Positions 8,600 to 16,755 of a stretch of 64,000 bases of DNA are shown in pieces (position 1 is the first letter of the stretch; each line of letters opens with the position of its first letter). The position numbers and the translations under genes were made by a program. Under the pieces are notes generated by a model, which saw nothing but the letters and a program-made list of their open reading frames with translations, was not told where the DNA came from and searched no databases. Source of the DNA: VFJZ01 sp046598415 (GTDB lineage Bacteria; Actinomycetota; Thermoleophilia; Gaiellales; F1-60-MAGs149); the NCBI GenBank assembly GCA_046598415.1, contig JBKJIG010000162.1, forward strand, positions 31,870-95,869, given 5' to 3'.

Positions 8600-9690
8600 G
8601 CGAACCTCCGCGGATCGAAGCCGCGCGCGAGCTCGGGCAGGGTCTCGCCGCGCGCCGCTGCCACGATCGCGGCGCCGGCCAGCGGCAGCAGCAGTACGCC
8701 GTGGCGGAACCCGCCGGTCGCCCACACCAGGCCATCGTCGTCGGCGCCGATGGCGGGCCGGAGGTCGCCGGTCGCGGGCCGCAGCCCCGCCACGGTCGCC
8801 GCGAGCCGCAGCTCGGCCAGCTCCGGGGCGATGCGCAGTGCGTCCTCCAGCAGGTCGAACACGCCCCCCGCGGTCACGTCGCGATCGCCGCGCTCCTCCT
8901 GCGTCGCACCGACCACGACGCGGCCGTCGGGCCGCGGCACCAGGTAGCAGGACGGTGTGCGCACCATCCGCCGCAGCGGCGAGGGGTGGTCGGCCCGCGG
9001 CGTGAGCGTGAGGATCTGGCCCTTCACGGGCCGCACCGGTACCCGCGCCGAGAGACGTCCGGCCGCGGCGCCGGCGGCGTTCACGACGGCGCCCGCGGCG
9101 ATCGTCGAGCCGGCCACCCGGACACCGCCCGGCACGATCTCGGCCGTACCGTCGACGGTCACGACGCCGGCGGCGCGGCAGGCGGCGCGCAGCGCTGTCA
9201 CGAGCACCGCCGGATCGGCCTGGTGCTCGTCGTCGAGGGCGATCCCGCCGCTGACGGCAGGCCCGAGCCCGGGCTCGACCGCGGCCAGCGCGTCGGCGTC
9301 CTGCCAGTCCTCGGGCCGGCCGTTGCGCGCCAGCGTCTCACGGACGCGGCGGACGGCGCCGAGATGCTCCGGCCGGGCTGCGACGTACACCGAGCCGCAC
9401 CGGTGAAAGCCGCTCTCCAGGCCGGCGGCCGCCTCGACCTCGGTCGCGAAGGCCGGCCACGCGGCGGCGGCTGACCGCAGGGCGGTGTAGAAGTCGCGCT
9501 CGCCGTCGTCCTCGTGCTCCGACCAGGGGCAGAGCATGCCTGCGGCGACCGCCGCGGTCGGCTCGCCGCCATCGTCCACGAGGACGACGGACGCTCCCTG
9601 CGCCGCGAGTCGCCAGGCCGCGGTCAGACCCCAGACGCCCGCACCGATGACGGCGACTTCGACGGAGGTGGGGAGGAGGGAATCTGCCAC
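8596..9690 (-). CDS. thiO: Glycine oxidase ThiO
   Basis: This FAD-dependent amine oxidase turns glycine into the imine needed by ThiG in aerobes. The FAD Rossmann motif GAGVWGLTAAWRLA starts near residue 16. VVNAAGAAAG, GQILTL, YLVPRPDGRVVVGATQEE and the C-terminal ATGGFRHGVLLLPLAGAAIV are ThiO/DadA signatures. The start is GTG at 9690: the GTAGGAAG just before it is both the last conserved stretch of the TPP riboswitch and the only Shine-Dalgarno-like sequence. No other start codon precedes the FAD motif. It is first gene of thiO-thiS-thiG-thiED. Confidence 0.93.
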   Translation of the reverse strand: MADSLLPTSVEVAVIGAGVWGLTAAWRLAAQGASVVLVDDGGEPTAAVAAGMLCPWSEHEDDGERDFYTALRSAAAAWPAFATEVEAAAGLESGFHRCGSVYVAARPEHLGAVRRVRETLARNGRPEDWQDADALAAVEPGLGPAVSGGIALDDEHQADPAVLVTALRAACRAAGVVTVDGTAEIVPGGVRVAGSTIAAGAVVNAAGAAAGRLSARVPVRPVKGQILTLTPRADHPSPLRRMVRTPSCYLVPRPDGRVVVGATQEERGDRDVTAGGVFDLLEDALRIAPELAELRLAATVAGLRPATGDLRPAIGADDDGLVWATGGFRHGVLLLPLAGAAIVAAARGETLPELARGFDPRRFA

Positions 9691-9785
9691 GAGCTTCCTA
9701 CGCTGGTGCGAACCAGGTCAGGTTCCGCGATCGCGGGCCGCGTGCCCGCCTCTCAGCCCCCGTTCGTGGGGCTCCCGCGCTCGTG
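9688..9785 (-). promoter_or_regulatory. TPP riboswitch (thi box), overlapping the thiO start codon
   Basis: Read on the minus strand, the conserved CTGAGA (9756-9751), GAACCTGACCTGG (9725-9713) and CACCAGCGTAGGAAG (9708-9694) appear in the order of a TPP aptamer. P1 is 7 bp: CACGAGC (9785-9779) with GCTCGTG (9694-9688). The last three bases of P1 are the thiO GTG, and the conserved GTAGGAA is also the ribosome-binding site. TPP binding would therefore directly hide the start site, a translational OFF switch for the operon. Confidence 0.93.
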
Positions 9786-9789
9786 ACGG

Positions 9790-9795
9790 ATCCTA
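9790..9795 (-). promoter_or_regulatory. Putative -10 box of the thiamine operon (TAGGAT)
   Basis: TAGGAT on the minus strand ends 4 bases before the first base of riboswitch helix P1. This is where a transcript beginning at P1 would need it. It sits between the collagen-like gene's stop codon and the aptamer. A convincing -35 is not seen (CGACGG at the right distance). Confidence 0.4.
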
Positions 9796-10515
9796 CTACG
9801 CGTTGTCGGTGACCGTCGTCGCCTGGATCGCGGTCAGCACCAGCTCGTCGATCGTGGCGGCGTTGTCGCCGATGCAGTTCAGGGTCGCGACGCCGCCGGA
9901 GATCATGCGGCCCCAGCTGTACGACATGGTCGCCTCGCCACCGGCCTTGATGGTGGTGGTGAAGTTGGGCGACGAGCCGCCGGGCACGACGATGTGGCAC
10001 GTGACGACGGTGTTGCTGGCCGACGTGACCTGGCCGGACACGAACACGACGTAGGGCGCGAGCGTCAGGTTCGTCGTGGCGCCGAGCTGGGCGACGTTGC
10101 CGGCCGAGGTGGTGACGGCGAGGCTGTTGAACCGGTGCACGTACGCCGGGCCCTGCCCGTTGGCGCCATCAGCACCGCCGGCACCGGGAGGACCGGGGTC
10201 GCCGGGCTGACCGTCGAGACCGTTATCACCGGAGGTGCCGGAGTCGCCCTGCGCGCCCTGCGGACCGATCACGCCCTTGGCGCCGGCGGGACCTGCGGGG
10301 CCGGCCGGGCCGGAACCAGAATTCAGGACGCCCGGCGCGAAGTCGGCCGCCTTCAGGGTGTGATCCTTGACGTGGGCCGTCGTGATCGCGTTCCTGGCGA
10401 TGTCCTTGCCGGCGATCAGCTTCTTGGCGGCCGGCGCCACGCCCGCGGTCGCGAAGACCAGCGCAAGCGTCGCGATGACCGTCGGCGCCGACGGCCTCTT
10501 CAGCAGGCGATTCAT
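9796..10515 (-). CDS. Secreted collagen-like (Gly-X-Y) repeat protein
   Basis: The 239-residue protein has an N-terminal signal peptide (NRLLKRPSAPTVIATLALVF then ATAGVAPAA), then an AKDIARNAITTAHVKD-like segment often seen in such proteins. About 20 Gly-X-Y triplets follow (about residues 70-125, SGPAGPAGPAGAKG onward) and then a 110-residue beta-rich globular domain. Proteins of this plan are common in Thermoleophilia and are presumed to form surface stalks with a trimeric head; no function is proven. I use the ATG at 10515 because AAAGGGA lies 9 bases upstream. Upstream in-frame ATGs (10548, 10539) lack this. Confidence 0.78.
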   Translation of the reverse strand: MNRLLKRPSAPTVIATLALVFATAGVAPAAKKLIAGKDIARNAITTAHVKDHTLKAADFAPGVLNSGSGPAGPAGPAGAKGVIGPQGAQGDSGTSGDNGLDGQPGDPGPPGAGGADGANGQGPAYVHRFNSLAVTTSAGNVAQLGATTNLTLAPYVVFVSGQVTSASNTVVTCHIVVPGGSSPNFTTTIKAGGEATMSYSWGRMISGGVATLNCIGDNAATIDELVLTAIQATTVTDNA

Positions 10516-10648
10516 GGAGTTCGTCCCTTTCACGTTCATTGCCTGCATCCGGTATCGGCAACCCGTCCGGGGGATGACGTACCCCGATCGGGGGAAGCGC
10601 GCTCCGTCACAAGAACCCGGGCAAGCGGCACAGCCGTCCGGTTCGCGT

Positions 10649-10657
10649 TGTTACAAT
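10649..10657 (+). promoter_or_regulatory. Putative extended -10 promoter (TGTTACAAT) for hppA
   Basis: TACAAT at 10652-10657, preceded by TG-N, gives an extended -10 element 51 bp before the hppA ATG. The -35 region is weak, as usual for extended -10 promoters. It lies in the gap between the divergent collagen-like and hppA genes. Confidence 0.5.
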
Positions 10658-10708
10658 CGCTCGCCGTCTAACGGCCCCATCCCATTTCAGGAGCGGACGA
10701 CTCACTCG

Positions 10709-12805
10709 ATGGATACCCTCTTTCAAGAGCATGCGGTGCTCATTGCGCTCATCTGCGGCGCCGCAACGCTGATCTACGGCCTCGCGCTCATCCGCTGGGT
10801 CCTTGCCAAGCCCCAGGGCAACGACGAGATGAAGGCGATCGCCGCTGCGATCCAGGAGGGCGCGGCCGCGTACCTTCGCCGGCAGTACCGCACCGTCGCG
10901 ATCGTCGCGGTCGTGCTGACGGCGATCCTGCTGATTCCCGATCTGGGCGGCTGGCGCGTCTCGCTCGGCTTCGTGATCGGCGCGACGCTGTCGGCCGCGG
11001 CCGGCTTCATCGGCATGAACGTCGCCGTGCGCGCCAACGTGCGCACCGCCGAGGCGGCCCGCCACGGCCTGCCGCAGGCGATGTCGGTGGCCTTCAAGGG
11101 CGGCACGGTCACGGGCATCCTCGTGATCTCGCTCGGCATGCTCGGCGTGGCCGGCTACTACGGCGCTCTCCGCGCCGGCGGCGTCGACCAGAACGACGCC
11201 ATCCGCGGACTCATCGGCCTCGGCTTCGGCGGCTCGCTGATCTCGGTCTTCGCCCGGGTCGGCGGCGGCATCTTCACCAAGGGCGCCGACGTCGGTGCCG
11301 ACCTGGTGGGCAAGATCGAGGCCGGCATCCCCGAGGACGACCCGCGCAACCCGGCCGTGATCGCCGACAACGTCGGTGACAACGTCGGCGACGACGCCGG
11401 CATGGCTGCCGACCTGTTCGAGACGTACGCCGTCACGATCGTCGCCGCCATGCTGCTGCTCGACCAGTTCACGACCGGCACGCCCGGCTCCGAGGCCATC
11501 GTCGGCCTGCCGCTGGTGCTGGCGGGCCTGTCCGGCCTCGCGTCGATCGTCGGCACACTGCTGGTGCGCGTCCGCGAGGGCGGCTCGATCATCAACGCGC
11601 TCTACATCGGCGTGCTCGTCTCGGCCGTCATCTCGGCCGTGCTGTTCCTGCCGGCGATCGCCTCGGTCGGCAAGCGCTTCGACGAGGCCGGCGACGCGTT
11701 CGCCGGCATCACCACCAGCGACATCATCATCTGCGCCCTGGTCGGCCTCGCCGTCACGGCCCTGTTGATGGCCATCACCGAGTACTACACCGGCACCCGC
11801 TTCAAGCCCGTCCAGGCTACCGCCGAGGCGTCCACCACCGGCCACGCGACCAACATCATCGCCGGCCTCGGCTACTCGATGCAGGCCACCGCCGGTCCCG
11901 TCGTCGTCATCGGCGCCGGCATCCTGATCGCCAACAAGCTCGCCGGCCTGCCCGGCATCACGTTCGCCGTCGTCTCGATGCTGTCGATGGCCGGCGTCAT
12001 CATCGCGCTCGACGCGTTCGGCCCGGTCACCGACAACGCGGGCGGCATCGCCGAGATGGCGAACATGCCGGAAGAGGTGCGCAGCAAGGTCACCGACCCG
12101 CTCGACGCGGTCGGCAACACCACCAAGGCCGTCACCAAGGGCTACGCGATCGGCTCGGCCGGTCTCGCCGCGCTGGTGCTGTTCGCCTCCTATCGCGACG
12201 AGTTGAGCATCAAGCTGGCAGAGGCGGGCAAGCCGTCGGCGCTGGCGTTCGACCTCGGCAACGCGTGGGTCGTGGTCGGCCTGCTGATCGGCGGCGCCAT
12301 GCCCTTCCTGTTCGCCTCGTTCTGCATGCAGGCCGTCGGCCGTGCCGGCGCCGCGGTGGTCGAGGAGGTGCGCCGCCAGTTCCGCGAGAAGCCCGGCATC
12401 ATGGAAGGCACCGAGCGGCCCGAGTACGGCACCTGCGTCGACATCGTCACCAAGACGGCGCTGCGCGAGATGATGATCCCCGCCGCGATCCCGATCGTGA
12501 TTCCGGTGGCCGTCGCCCTCCTCTCGAAGGAGGCCCTCGGTGGCCTGCTGATGGGCACCATCGTGACCGGCCTGTTCCTGGCCATCGCGATGACGTCCGG
12601 CGGCGGTGCCTGGGACAACGCGAAGAAGCTGATCGAGGACGGCGCGTACGGCGGCAAGGGCTCGATCGCCCACCAGGCCGCCATCACCGGCGACACCGTC
12701 GGCGACCCGTACAAGGACACCGCCGGCCCGGCCATCAACCCGATGATCAAGATCGCGAACATCGTCGCGATCCTGCTGATCCCGCTCATCGTCAACCTGG
12801 CGTAA
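10709..12805 (+). CDS. hppA: Membrane H+-translocating pyrophosphatase, K+-independent type
   Basis: This integral membrane pump hydrolyses pyrophosphate to drive proton export. The 698-residue protein has about 16 hydrophobic segments. Pyrophosphate- and Mg-binding loops are seen in GADVGADLVGK, EAGIPEDDPRNPAVIADNVG, DNVGDDAGMAADLFETY, DAFGPVTDNAGGIAEM and, at the C-terminus, GDTVGDPYKDTAGPAINPM. At the position that separates the two subfamilies the motif is GNTTKA with Lys473, as in K+-independent H+-PPases (K+-dependent ones have Ala). The start is the ATG at 10709 with GGAG about 15 bases upstream; an open frame further upstream antisense to the collagen-like gene is ignored. Confidence 0.95.
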   Translation: MDTLFQEHAVLIALICGAATLIYGLALIRWVLAKPQGNDEMKAIAAAIQEGAAAYLRRQYRTVAIVAVVLTAILLIPDLGGWRVSLGFVIGATLSAAAGFIGMNVAVRANVRTAEAARHGLPQAMSVAFKGGTVTGILVISLGMLGVAGYYGALRAGGVDQNDAIRGLIGLGFGGSLISVFARVGGGIFTKGADVGADLVGKIEAGIPEDDPRNPAVIADNVGDNVGDDAGMAADLFETYAVTIVAAMLLLDQFTTGTPGSEAIVGLPLVLAGLSGLASIVGTLLVRVREGGSIINALYIGVLVSAVISAVLFLPAIASVGKRFDEAGDAFAGITTSDIIICALVGLAVTALLMAITEYYTGTRFKPVQATAEASTTGHATNIIAGLGYSMQATAGPVVVIGAGILIANKLAGLPGITFAVVSMLSMAGVIIALDAFGPVTDNAGGIAEMANMPEEVRSKVTDPLDAVGNTTKAVTKGYAIGSAGLAALVLFASYRDELSIKLAEAGKPSALAFDLGNAWVVVGLLIGGAMPFLFASFCMQAVGRAGAAVVEEVRRQFREKPGIMEGTERPEYGTCVDIVTKTALREMMIPAAIPIVIPVAVALLSKEALGGLLMGTIVTGLFLAIAMTSGGGAWDNAKKLIEDGAYGGKGSIAHQAAITGDTVGDPYKDTAGPAINPMIKIANIVAILLIPLIVNLA

Positions 12806-12814
12806 CGTTTCCGC

Positions 12815-13969
12815 GTGATCGCGGACCTGATCGAGCCGGAGGAGCTCACCGAGCTCCTCCGGCTGCTCGTCTCCACACCCAGCGTGACGGGCGAGGAGCA
12901 GGCGGTGGCCGAGGCCGCCGCCGGCTGGCTGCGGCAACGCGGTGTCGACGCGCGCATCGTCGAGGCCGCGCCCGGCCGGCCCAACGTGATCGCCTCGATC
13001 GGTACCGGCCCGCGCGGCCTGGTGCTGAACGGCCACTACGACGTGGTGCCGGTGGGCGACGGCTGGACGCGCGACCCGTGGGGCGCCGAGATCGTCGACG
13101 ATCGCCTGTACGGCCGCGGATCCGCCGACATGAAGGCCGGTCTGGCCTGTGCGATGGTGGCGTTCGTGGCCTGCGCGCGGGCCGTCCCGAACCCGCAGGC
13201 CCGCCTGCTGCTGACGTGTGTGATCGACGAGGAGGACGCGGGCCGCGGCACGCGCGCCTCGATCGCCGACGGCCTCGACTGCGACTGGGCGGTGGTCTGC
13301 GAGCCGACCGAGCTGCGCGCCGTCCGCGCCGCCCGCGGCAACTGCTACCTCGACGTCACGATCGTCGGCGTCTCGGCCCATGCCGGCAACCCCGACCTGG
13401 GCGTGAACGCCATCCACGCGGGGGCGCAGGTGGTGGAACGCGTCGTCGCGCTCGACCGCCAGCTGCAGACCCGCACGCACCCGCTGCTGATCCCGCCCCG
13501 CACCGGCGTGGGCGTGATCGAGGGCGGCCTGCTGGTGTCGGCCGTCGCGCCCGACTGCGCGATCCGCATCGACCGCCGCACACTGCCCGGCGAGGACGGC
13601 GCCAGCGCACTGGCCGACCTGGAGCGCGTGCTCGCCGCGGCGCCGATCGAGCCGCGCGAGGCCCAGGTCAGCGTCGCGATGACGATGGAGATGCCGCCCT
13701 TCGAGACCCCGGCCGGCCACCCGCTGCTCGCGGCGCTGTCGGCGGCTGCGCAGGAGGCCGGTGCGCCCGCCGGGGAGCCGATCGGCGTCACGTATGCCAC
13801 CGACGCCGGGTTCATCCACCGTGACGGCCAGATCCCGGTCGTCGTGTTCGGACCCGGCAGCGTCACCGAGGCCCATAAGCCCGACGAGTCGGTGCCGCTT
13901 GCCGACCTGCCCATCGCGGCGCGCACGTATGCGCTGCTCGCCCACCGCGTCCTGACGGGAGCCGTCTGA
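12815..13969 (+). CDS. M20 family metallopeptidase / N-deacylase
   Basis: The 384-residue cytoplasmic enzyme has the M20 (ArgE/DapE/CPG2) layout. GHYDVVPVGDGWTRDPWGA has the first His and the Asp two residues on. GSADMKAG carries the bridging Asp and IDEEDAG the general base Glu plus metal Glu. The dimerisation domain contains VSAHAG, and EAHKPDES holds the last His. The family hydrolyses N-acyl amino acids or dipeptides. The GTG start is 10 bp after the hppA stop, and the gene ends 1 bp before the M24 gene, so the two hydrolases form a unit. Given the neighbour's similarity to ectoine hydrolase, it could act on N-acetyl-diaminobutyrate, but that is inference. Confidence 0.85.
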   Translation: MIADLIEPEELTELLRLLVSTPSVTGEEQAVAEAAAGWLRQRGVDARIVEAAPGRPNVIASIGTGPRGLVLNGHYDVVPVGDGWTRDPWGAEIVDDRLYGRGSADMKAGLACAMVAFVACARAVPNPQARLLLTCVIDEEDAGRGTRASIADGLDCDWAVVCEPTELRAVRAARGNCYLDVTIVGVSAHAGNPDLGVNAIHAGAQVVERVVALDRQLQTRTHPLLIPPRTGVGVIEGGLLVSAVAPDCAIRIDRRTLPGEDGASALADLERVLAAAPIEPREAQVSVAMTMEMPPFETPAGHPLLAALSAAAQEAGAPAGEPIGVTYATDAGFIHRDGQIPVVVFGPGSVTEAHKPDESVPLADLPIAARTYALLAHRVLTGAV

Positions 13970-13970
13970 C

Positions 13971-15140
13971 ATGCCGCCCTTCGACCGAGCCGAGTACGCC
14001 GACCGCCTGCGCCGCGTGCGCGCGCGGATGTCCGACCAGGGGCTCGATGTGCTGATCGTGTCCGACCCCGCGAACATGGCCTACCTGACGGGCTACGACG
14101 GCTGGTCGTTCTACACGCCGCAGGGCGTGGCGCTGAGCCTCGACGTCGACCCGGTGCTGTTCACGCGCCTGATGGACGCCAACGGCGCCCGCGTCACGAC
14201 GTACCTGGACGACGACGCGATCCTCGGCTTTCCCGACCACTACGTGCAGGCGCGCGACAAGCATCCGCTCGACTGGGTGGCCGCCGAGCTGACGAAGCGC
14301 GGCCTCGGCCGCGGCAAGATCGGTGTCGAGAGCGACGCCTACTACTTCACGCCGCGCGCCTATCACGCGCTCGAGGCGGGCCTCGGCGACGGCGCGCTGG
14401 TCGACTCCGCCGAGCTGGTCAACTGGGTGCGCGTGATCAAGTCGCCGGCCGAGCTGGCGGTGATGCGCGAGGCCGCGCAGATCATGGAGCACGTGATCCG
14501 CACCGGCATCGACGCGGTCAAGCCCGGCGTGCGCCAGTGCGACGCGGTCGCGGCCATTTATGGCGCGCAGGTGGGCGGCGTGGCGGGCTTCGGTGGCGAG
14601 TACACGTCGTTCGTGCCGATGCTGCCGACCGGCGTCGGCACCTCGACGCCGCACCTGACGTGGTCGGACGCGCCGTTCGCCAACGGCGAGGCGACCATCC
14701 TCGAGCTCGGCGCCTGCCGGCACCGCTACCACGTGCCGATGGCGCGCACGGTGTACCTCGGCACGCCGCCGCCGAAGCTGGCCGACACCGCGGAGGTGGT
14801 CAGCGAGGGCATCGCTGCTGCGCTCGACGCCGTCCGACCGGGCGTGACGGCCGAGTCGGTCGAGGCCGCCTGGCGCGCGGTCATCTCGCGGCACGGCCTC
14901 GAGAAGGAGTCGCGCATCGGCTACTCCGTCGGCCTCAACTACCCGCCCGACTGGGGCGAGCACACGGTCTCGTTCCGTCCCGGTGACACGTCGGAGCTGC
15001 AGGCCGACATGACGTTCCACATCATCCTCGGCATGTGGATGGACGACTGGGGCTACGAGCTGTCCGAGACGTTCCGCGTCACGCCGCAGGGCGCCGAGTG
15101 CTTCTGCAACGTCGAGCGGAAGCTGTTCGTCAGGGACTGA
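13971..15140 (+). CDS. doeA: M24-fold hydrolase resembling ectoine hydrolase DoeA/EutD
   Basis: The 389-residue protein has the creatinase/prolidase N-domain (residues 1-160) and pita-bread C-domain. Segments such as SDPANMAYLTGYDGWSFYTP, FPDHYVQARDKHPLDW, VNWVRVIKSPAELAVMREAA, SAPHLTW-like STPHLTWSD, GYSVGLNYPPDWGEHTVSFR and MTFHIILGMWMDDWGYELSE match what I recall of ectoine hydrolases. The metal-binding Asp pair of true M24 peptidases is absent: the strand reads ILELGACRHRYHVPMARTV. This points to a metal-free hydrolase like creatinase or EutD rather than an aminopeptidase. It follows the M20 gene by 1 bp. Substrate assignment is from family resemblance only. Confidence 0.72.
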   Translation: MPPFDRAEYADRLRRVRARMSDQGLDVLIVSDPANMAYLTGYDGWSFYTPQGVALSLDVDPVLFTRLMDANGARVTTYLDDDAILGFPDHYVQARDKHPLDWVAAELTKRGLGRGKIGVESDAYYFTPRAYHALEAGLGDGALVDSAELVNWVRVIKSPAELAVMREAAQIMEHVIRTGIDAVKPGVRQCDAVAAIYGAQVGGVAGFGGEYTSFVPMLPTGVGTSTPHLTWSDAPFANGEATILELGACRHRYHVPMARTVYLGTPPPKLADTAEVVSEGIAAALDAVRPGVTAESVEAAWRAVISRHGLEKESRIGYSVGLNYPPDWGEHTVSFRPGDTSELQADMTFHIILGMWMDDWGYELSETFRVTPQGAECFCNVERKLFVRD

Positions 15141-15539
15141 GCGCGGAGCCTCCCGGCACTTTGGGGCGTTGCAGCAGGAAGTGCGGGCCGGGGTACTCGG
15201 CCTCGTAGTAGCCGAGATGGCCGGGAATGCACGCGATCAGGACGCCGCCGTTCCCCAATTGACAGTGGCGGCGAGCGCCTCGGCGAGATCGACGGCCTGC
15301 CCATCGAAGTCGCTGTTGCCGATGACGTGGCACAGGCCGGGTGCACCTCGGGCACGAAGCTCGGCATGCAGCCATCCGGCGTCATGCTTCGCGCCCGTGA
15401 TCTCATGCGTGTAGCGTGGATCGAGGTCGGTGGCGAGCGCGTGGTAGAAGTAGTCGAGCAGCTTCCGTCGCTTCTTCGGACTGCCGAGCAGCGTCAGATA
15501 GCGCGGCCGCCGGCGACCGTCGAGGAATGCGCTCAGCAT
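15130..15539 (-). pseudogene. Frameshifted small protein, unknown function
   Basis: From an ATG at 15539 with a very strong GAGGAGGT ribosome site, the frame runs MLSAFLDGRRRPRYLTLLGS to ATVNWG and then stops. One base later the neighbouring frame continues without a break as NGGVLIACIPGHLGYYEAEY to a stop at 15130-15132. A single missing base near 15257, next to a run of Gs (minus strand), explains both. The restored product would be about 136 residues, basic and probably cytoplasmic. I recognise no family. It may be a real decay event or a sequencing/assembly slip. It overlaps the 3' end of the M24 gene by 11 bp. Confidence 0.5.
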
Positions 15540-15748
15540 CACCTCCTCAACTTCCACGCGAGCAGGATTGCATTTCGGACGGCGCCTGAGCCCGCCCGTC
15601 CGCGGCGCTAGGATGACGTCATGACGCCGCGCGTCGACGCTCCGTTCCTCTACGGCCAGAACCGCGAGCGCGGCGACCTCCACGACTGACCGGACGGGGC
15701 ACGTCTCCGTCCCTGTCGGCTACGACCTCCTCGGGAGGGCATCGTCTC

Positions 15749-16039
15749 GTGGAATCCACCACCCTGCTCGGCGTCGCGACAACGTCGTGGGGCGTCGTCA
15801 TGTCCATCGCTCCGGTCCTGCAGATCCGGCGCATCCGCGCGGCCGGAACGTCGGCCGGCGTCTCGAGGGGCCATCTCGTGGTCCTGCTGGTCGGCTTCAG
15901 CCTGTGGCTCGCATACGGCATCGCGATCGACCTGCTGCCGCTCGTGATCACGAACGCGGTCAGCATCGTCGCGACCGCTCTATGGCTGGTCGAGGTGCGC
16001 CGCTTCCGTCCGCGCACCGATCCGGAGGTCGCGGTCTGA
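15749..16039 (+). CDS. SemiSWEET / PQ-loop sugar transporter
   Basis: This 96-residue membrane protein has three transmembrane helices (about residues 5-25, 40-58 and 65-85). The loop APVLQIRRIRAAGTSAGVS is the PQ-loop-type element, with P-x-x-x-Q as P-V-L-Q. This is the bacterial half-size SWEET fold, which dimerises to move small sugars. The GTG start at 15749 has GGGAGGG 10-16 bases upstream. It sits 92 bp ahead of the MNT gene, in the same direction, with the operator-like array between. Confidence 0.78.
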   Translation: MESTTLLGVATTSWGVVMSIAPVLQIRRIRAAGTSAGVSRGHLVVLLVGFSLWLAYGIAIDLLPLVITNAVSIVATALWLVEVRRFRPRTDPEVAV

Positions 16040-16072
16040 CCACACCGCTCGGTCGATCAACCCCGGAGTCAG

Positions 16073-16117
16073 TGGAATTTATCTCTTCCATTTGGAATGA
16101 AAAACTTCCACATGGAT
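16073..16117 (+). promoter_or_regulatory. Operator-like array: TGGAA/TTCCA elements with 20-bp period
   Basis: TGGAA occurs at 16073 and 16093, with TGGAT at 16113. TTCCA occurs at 16086 and 16106. Each element therefore recurs every 20 bp and the sites alternate in orientation. Two overlapping palindromes of the form TTCCAnnTGGA (16086-16097 and 16106-16117) result, two helical turns apart. The stretch is AT-rich for this genome and ends 15 bp before the ATG of the winged-helix MNT gene, which is the likely binder. Confidence 0.6.
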
Positions 16118-16131
16118 GGTATCGTAGGGTC

Positions 16132-16755
16132 ATGGATCTCCGTCGGCCACTGCAGGTCATCTCGCCGACTCTGGACGGTGATGTGCTGGTCGTCCTGGCG
16201 GGTGCCGACGCCGAATTCACGGGACGGCAGGTGCATGAGCTGGCGGCGACTGGCTCGCACGTGGGGGTCAAGAAGGCTCTCGACCGGCTTGTCGATCAGG
16301 GAATTGTCCTCCGGCGCCAGGCCGGTCGCGCCCACCTGTACCGCCTGAACCGCGAACACCTGGCCGCGCCGGCGATCGAGCAGCTCGCACACGCGCGATC
16401 GGCACTGGTCGGGCGCTTGCGCGAGGCGATCGCGATGTGGCGCCAACCGCCCATGATTGCCGTGTTGTTCGGCTCCATCCCGCGCGGATCGGCTTCGGCC
16501 GATAGCGACATCGACGTGCTGATCGTGAGGCCGGTCGGCGTTGACCCGGACGACGAGGTCTGGGCCGACCAGCTCACCGAGCTGACCCGTCGCGCGTCAG
16601 CCTGGACGGGCAATGAGGCTCGCCTCCTCGAGTACGGGGAGGACGAGATAGCGGATCTGCAGGAACCCGAGCCGGTGCTCGTGGAGGCCGCTCGCGATGG
16701 GGTTGAGCTGTTCGGCTCGTTGCGCTCGCTCCGCCGTGCGGCGGCGGGTCGCTGA
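16132..16755 (+). CDS. MNT-type nucleotidyltransferase with N-terminal winged helix (antitoxin-like)
   Basis: The 207-residue protein has an N-terminal DNA-binding winged helix (about residues 1-75, HELAATGSHVGVKKALDRLV then GIVLRRQAGRAHLYRLN) fused to a minimal nucleotidyltransferase. The NTase shows LFGSIPRGSASADSDIDVLI, i.e. the GS...DxD metal-binding motif. In MNT-HEPN toxin-antitoxin pairs the NTase adenylylates and silences the HEPN RNase. The next gene is HEPN-like and overlaps by one base (TGATG), which supports this. The winged helix probably lets the protein repress its own operon at the upstream 20-bp array. Confidence 0.8.
   Translation: MDLRRPLQVISPTLDGDVLVVLAGADAEFTGRQVHELAATGSHVGVKKALDRLVDQGIVLRRQAGRAHLYRLNREHLAAPAIEQLAHARSALVGRLREAIAMWRQPPMIAVLFGSIPRGSASADSDIDVLIVRPVGVDPDDEVWADQLTELTRRASAWTGNEARLLEYGEDEIADLQEPEPVLVEAARDGVELFGSLRSLRRAAAGR

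Noticed and set aside
9940..10330. Repetitive GGC/CCG-rich DNA in the collagen-like gene
   Set aside because: The repetition is at the protein level (Gly-X-Y); the DNA is not a tandem repeat and not a CRISPR array. No CRISPR array was seen anywhere in the window.
10607..14077. A 1156-codon open frame on the minus strand opposite hppA and the M20 gene
   Set aside because: It is Arg/Asp/His/Gly-rich with no domain, antisense to clear genes. High GC content at third positions removes stops on the opposite strand. The same applies to 38577-41861 (plus) and 23268-26630 (minus).
15621..15686. Plus-strand 21-codon frame (MTPRVDAPFLYGQNRERGDL)
   Set aside because: It has a GGATGACGTC upstream but no clear ribosome site and no recognisable similarity; not enough to support a small gene.
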